DNA of 64,000 bases, taken from NCBI GenBank assembly GCA_965220835.1, contig OZ244842.1, positions 2,170,001 through 2,234,000 of the forward strand, given 5' to 3'. Shown one piece after another: positions 62,476 to 64,000 of the stretch. The stretch is from Azophilus sp965220835. Lineage in GTDB: Bacteria > Pseudomonadota > Gammaproteobacteria > Pseudomonadales > Azotimanducaceae. Every line of letters starts with the position of its first letter. The stretch's first letter is position 1. A program made the translations under genes and the position numbers. The notes beneath the pieces were generated by a model that was not told where the DNA came from, made no database searches, and worked only from the letters and a program-made list of their open reading frames with translations.

Positions 62476-64000
62476 GCGCCATCATCGATGCCGCCATAAA
62501 CCGGGCCAAGACCACGATGCTGGTGCTGCTGATGGTGGTGCTGGCCGGGCTCGCGGCGCGGGTCGCCATCCCCGTGGCCAGCGACCCGAACATCCAAGTG
62601 CCCTTCTTCATCGTCACCGTCATCCACGAGGGCATCTCGCCGGAGGATGCGGAGCGCCTGTTGGTGATGCCCTTGGAAATTGAGCTGCGCTCGTTGGAGG
62701 GAGTCAAGGAGTTCAAGGCCTACGCCTCCGAGGGCTCAGCCACGATCATGACCGAGTTCGAGGCCGACCTGGACCTCGACCTCGCCCTGCTGGACTTGCG
62801 CGAGGCGGTTGACCGCGCCCGCCCGGAAATGCCGGACACCATTGAGGAGCCGATCATCCAGGAGTCCACCACGGAGGACTTCCCCATCCTGCAGGTCAAC
62901 CTAGCCGGTGACGAGGTTCCCGAGCGCACCCTGTACGAGGTGGCCCTTGAGCTGCGCGACCGCATCGAGATCATTCCTGAAGTCCTTGATGCGGAAATCC
63001 AGGGGCACCGCGAGGAACTGCTGGAAGCCATCATCGACCCCGATGCGCTGGAGGCCTACCAAATCTCCAACGATCAGCTGGTTTCCACGTTGATGCGCAA
63101 CAACCGGCTGATTGCCGCCGGCAGCCTCGACACCGGCGAAGGCCGCTTCTCGGTGAAGGTGCCAAGCCTCATCGAGGAGGCCCGGGACGTCTTCGACCTG
63201 CCCGTGAAGGTGAACGGCGACACCGTGGTGACCTTGGGCGACGTCGCCACCCTGCGCAAGACCTTCAAGGACCGGGTCAGCCACGCTCGCGTCAACGGCG
63301 CCCAAGGCATCTCGCTGAACATCCTAAAGCGGGCCAACGCCAACGTGGTGGACGTGGTCAGCCAAGTGAAGGAAACGGTGGAGAGAATGCGGCCGGAACT
63401 GCCGCCCAGCGTCGACCTGTTCTACTCCCAGGACCAAGCGCCCATGGCCCTGCAGCAGGTCACCGAGCTGCAAGGCAACATCTTCACCGCCCTTGCCCTG
63501 GTGATGGTCATCGTAGTGGCCGCCATGGGCATCCGCAGCGGCCTGATCGTCGGCATGGGCATTCCGGTCTCGCTGCTGTTCTCGCTGATCTTCATCTACC
63601 TGCTGGGCTACACCTTTAACTTCATGGTCATGTTCGGCATGCTGCTGGGCCTCGGCATGCTGATCGACGGCGCCATCGTGGTCACCGAATACGCTGACCG
63701 CAAGATGACCGAGGGCTTCGACCGCCGCAGCGCTTATGCGCTGGCCGCCAAGCGCATGCTGTGGCCCGTGGCCGCCTCCGTGGCCACCACCCTGGCGGCC
63801 TTCCTGCCACTGATTTTCTGGCCCGGCATTTCCGGCGAGTTCATGCGCTATCTGCCGGTGACGGTTTTTCTGGTGCTGAGCGGCTCCTTGCTCTACGCCT
63901 TGGTGTTCGGGCCCGTGCTCGGCTCGCTGTTCGGCCGCGTCGGTTCCCGGGACGCCGCCGCCGTGGAGACCCTCAAGCAGCTTGAGGACGGCGACCCCAC
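62472..64000 (+). CDS. RND efflux transporter permease subunit (3' end outside window)
   Basis: The first 509 codons of an AcrB/HAE1-like inner-membrane pump. TM1 is TTMLVLLMVVLAGLAARVAI. The porter-domain block SDPNIQVPFFIVTVIHEGIS and LEIELRSLEGVKEF are conserved. TM4 carries the proton-relay Asp in LLGLGMLIDGAIVVTEYADR. Here one Asp precedes Gly, where AcrB has Asp-Asn or Asp-Asp, so the relay is of the single-Asp type. Start ATG 62472 overlaps the adaptor stop (ATGA). The gene runs off the window. Confidence 0.93.
   Translation, partial: MSAIIDAAINRAKTTMLVLLMVVLAGLAARVAIPVASDPNIQVPFFIVTVIHEGISPEDAERLLVMPLEIELRSLEGVKEFKAYASEGSATIMTEFEADLDLDLALLDLREAVDRARPEMPDTIEEPIIQESTTEDFPILQVNLAGDEVPERTLYEVALELRDRIEIIPEVLDAEIQGHREELLEAIIDPDALEAYQISNDQLVSTLMRNNRLIAAGSLDTGEGRFSVKVPSLIEEARDVFDLPVKVNGDTVVTLGDVATLRKTFKDRVSHARVNGAQGISLNILKRANANVVDVVSQVKETVERMRPELPPSVDLFYSQDQAPMALQQVTELQGNIFTALALVMVIVVAAMGIRSGLIVGMGIPVSLLFSLIFIYLLGYTFNFMVMFGMLLGLGMLIDGAIVVTEYADRKMTEGFDRRSAYALAAKRMLWPVAASVATTLAAFLPLIFWPGISGEFMRYLPVTVFLVLSGSLLYALVFGPVLGSLFGRVGSRDAAAVETLKQLEDGDP

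Overview
This is a high-GC (roughly 60-65%), gene-dense chromosomal segment, most likely from a free-living or host-associated aerobic gammaproteobacterium. Three things point there: the tig-clpP-clpX-lon-hupB-ppiD order, the dnaQ/rnhA/yafS-like methyltransferase trio, and a csiV-like gene immediately after mfd, a neighbourhood I know from gammaproteobacteria. The species cannot be fixed from the sequence alone. The gene content suggests a heterotroph that degrades lipids, terpenoids or carotenoids: P450, two acyl-CoA/enoyl-CoA modules, an HLD-II haloalkane dehalogenase, a WS/DGAT wax-ester synthase, two carotenoid cleavage oxygenases and a 2-oxoacid:ferredoxin oxidoreductase.

Layout. 1-4100 is an accessory zone: a transposon-end-like repeat array, a cytochrome c'/cytochrome b561 pair, an internally deleted IS5-family transposase, and a lower-GC islet with three small genes, two of them lipoproteins. 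4400-28950 is ordinary single-gene and short-operon sequence: P450; a cobalamin riboswitch with a BtuB-like receptor; an HNH nuclease; a SPOR lipoprotein; peroxiredoxin; Nudix hydrolase; transporters; fatty-acid genes; WS/DGAT; gamma-glutamyltransferase; dnaQ-rnhA-methyltransferase. 28990-38170 is the conserved protein quality-control block (ppiD, hupB, lon, clpX, clpP, tig), preceded by tRNA-Pro, tRNA-Arg and tRNA-His genes, all read leftward. 38170-42830 is a very GC-rich islet with two tandem metzincin metalloproteases. 43040-47700 is a three-gene leftward operon for a Kor-type 2-oxoacid:ferredoxin oxidoreductase with its own flavin/Fe-S oxidoreductase. 48100-64000 carries mfd-csiV, carotenoid oxygenases, an MTIP-HPRT-MscS purine-salvage operon, lexA, a DUF1460 lipoprotein, a glyoxalase-like protein and an RND efflux pair cut by the window end.

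The most interesting signals are not conventional genes. (1) The intact metalloprotease is separated from its own lipoprotein signal peptide by a G13 tract that is exactly one base out of frame. This is either a phase-variable switch caught OFF or a homopolymer error. (2) A 45-nt hairpin unit is tandemly inserted in two unrelated proteins, the P450 N-terminus and CsiV, and is translated into different peptides. (3) A second family of double-hairpin repeats, with a GC-rich arm and a GTTTCGC/GCGAAAC arm, lies in at least four intergenic spaces. (4) Several other short tandem arrays occur in or beside genes (SPOR, WS/DGAT, lexA, clpX-lon), so this genome seems unusually prone to repeat expansion.

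Functional assignments rest on motif recognition by eye. No database search was possible.
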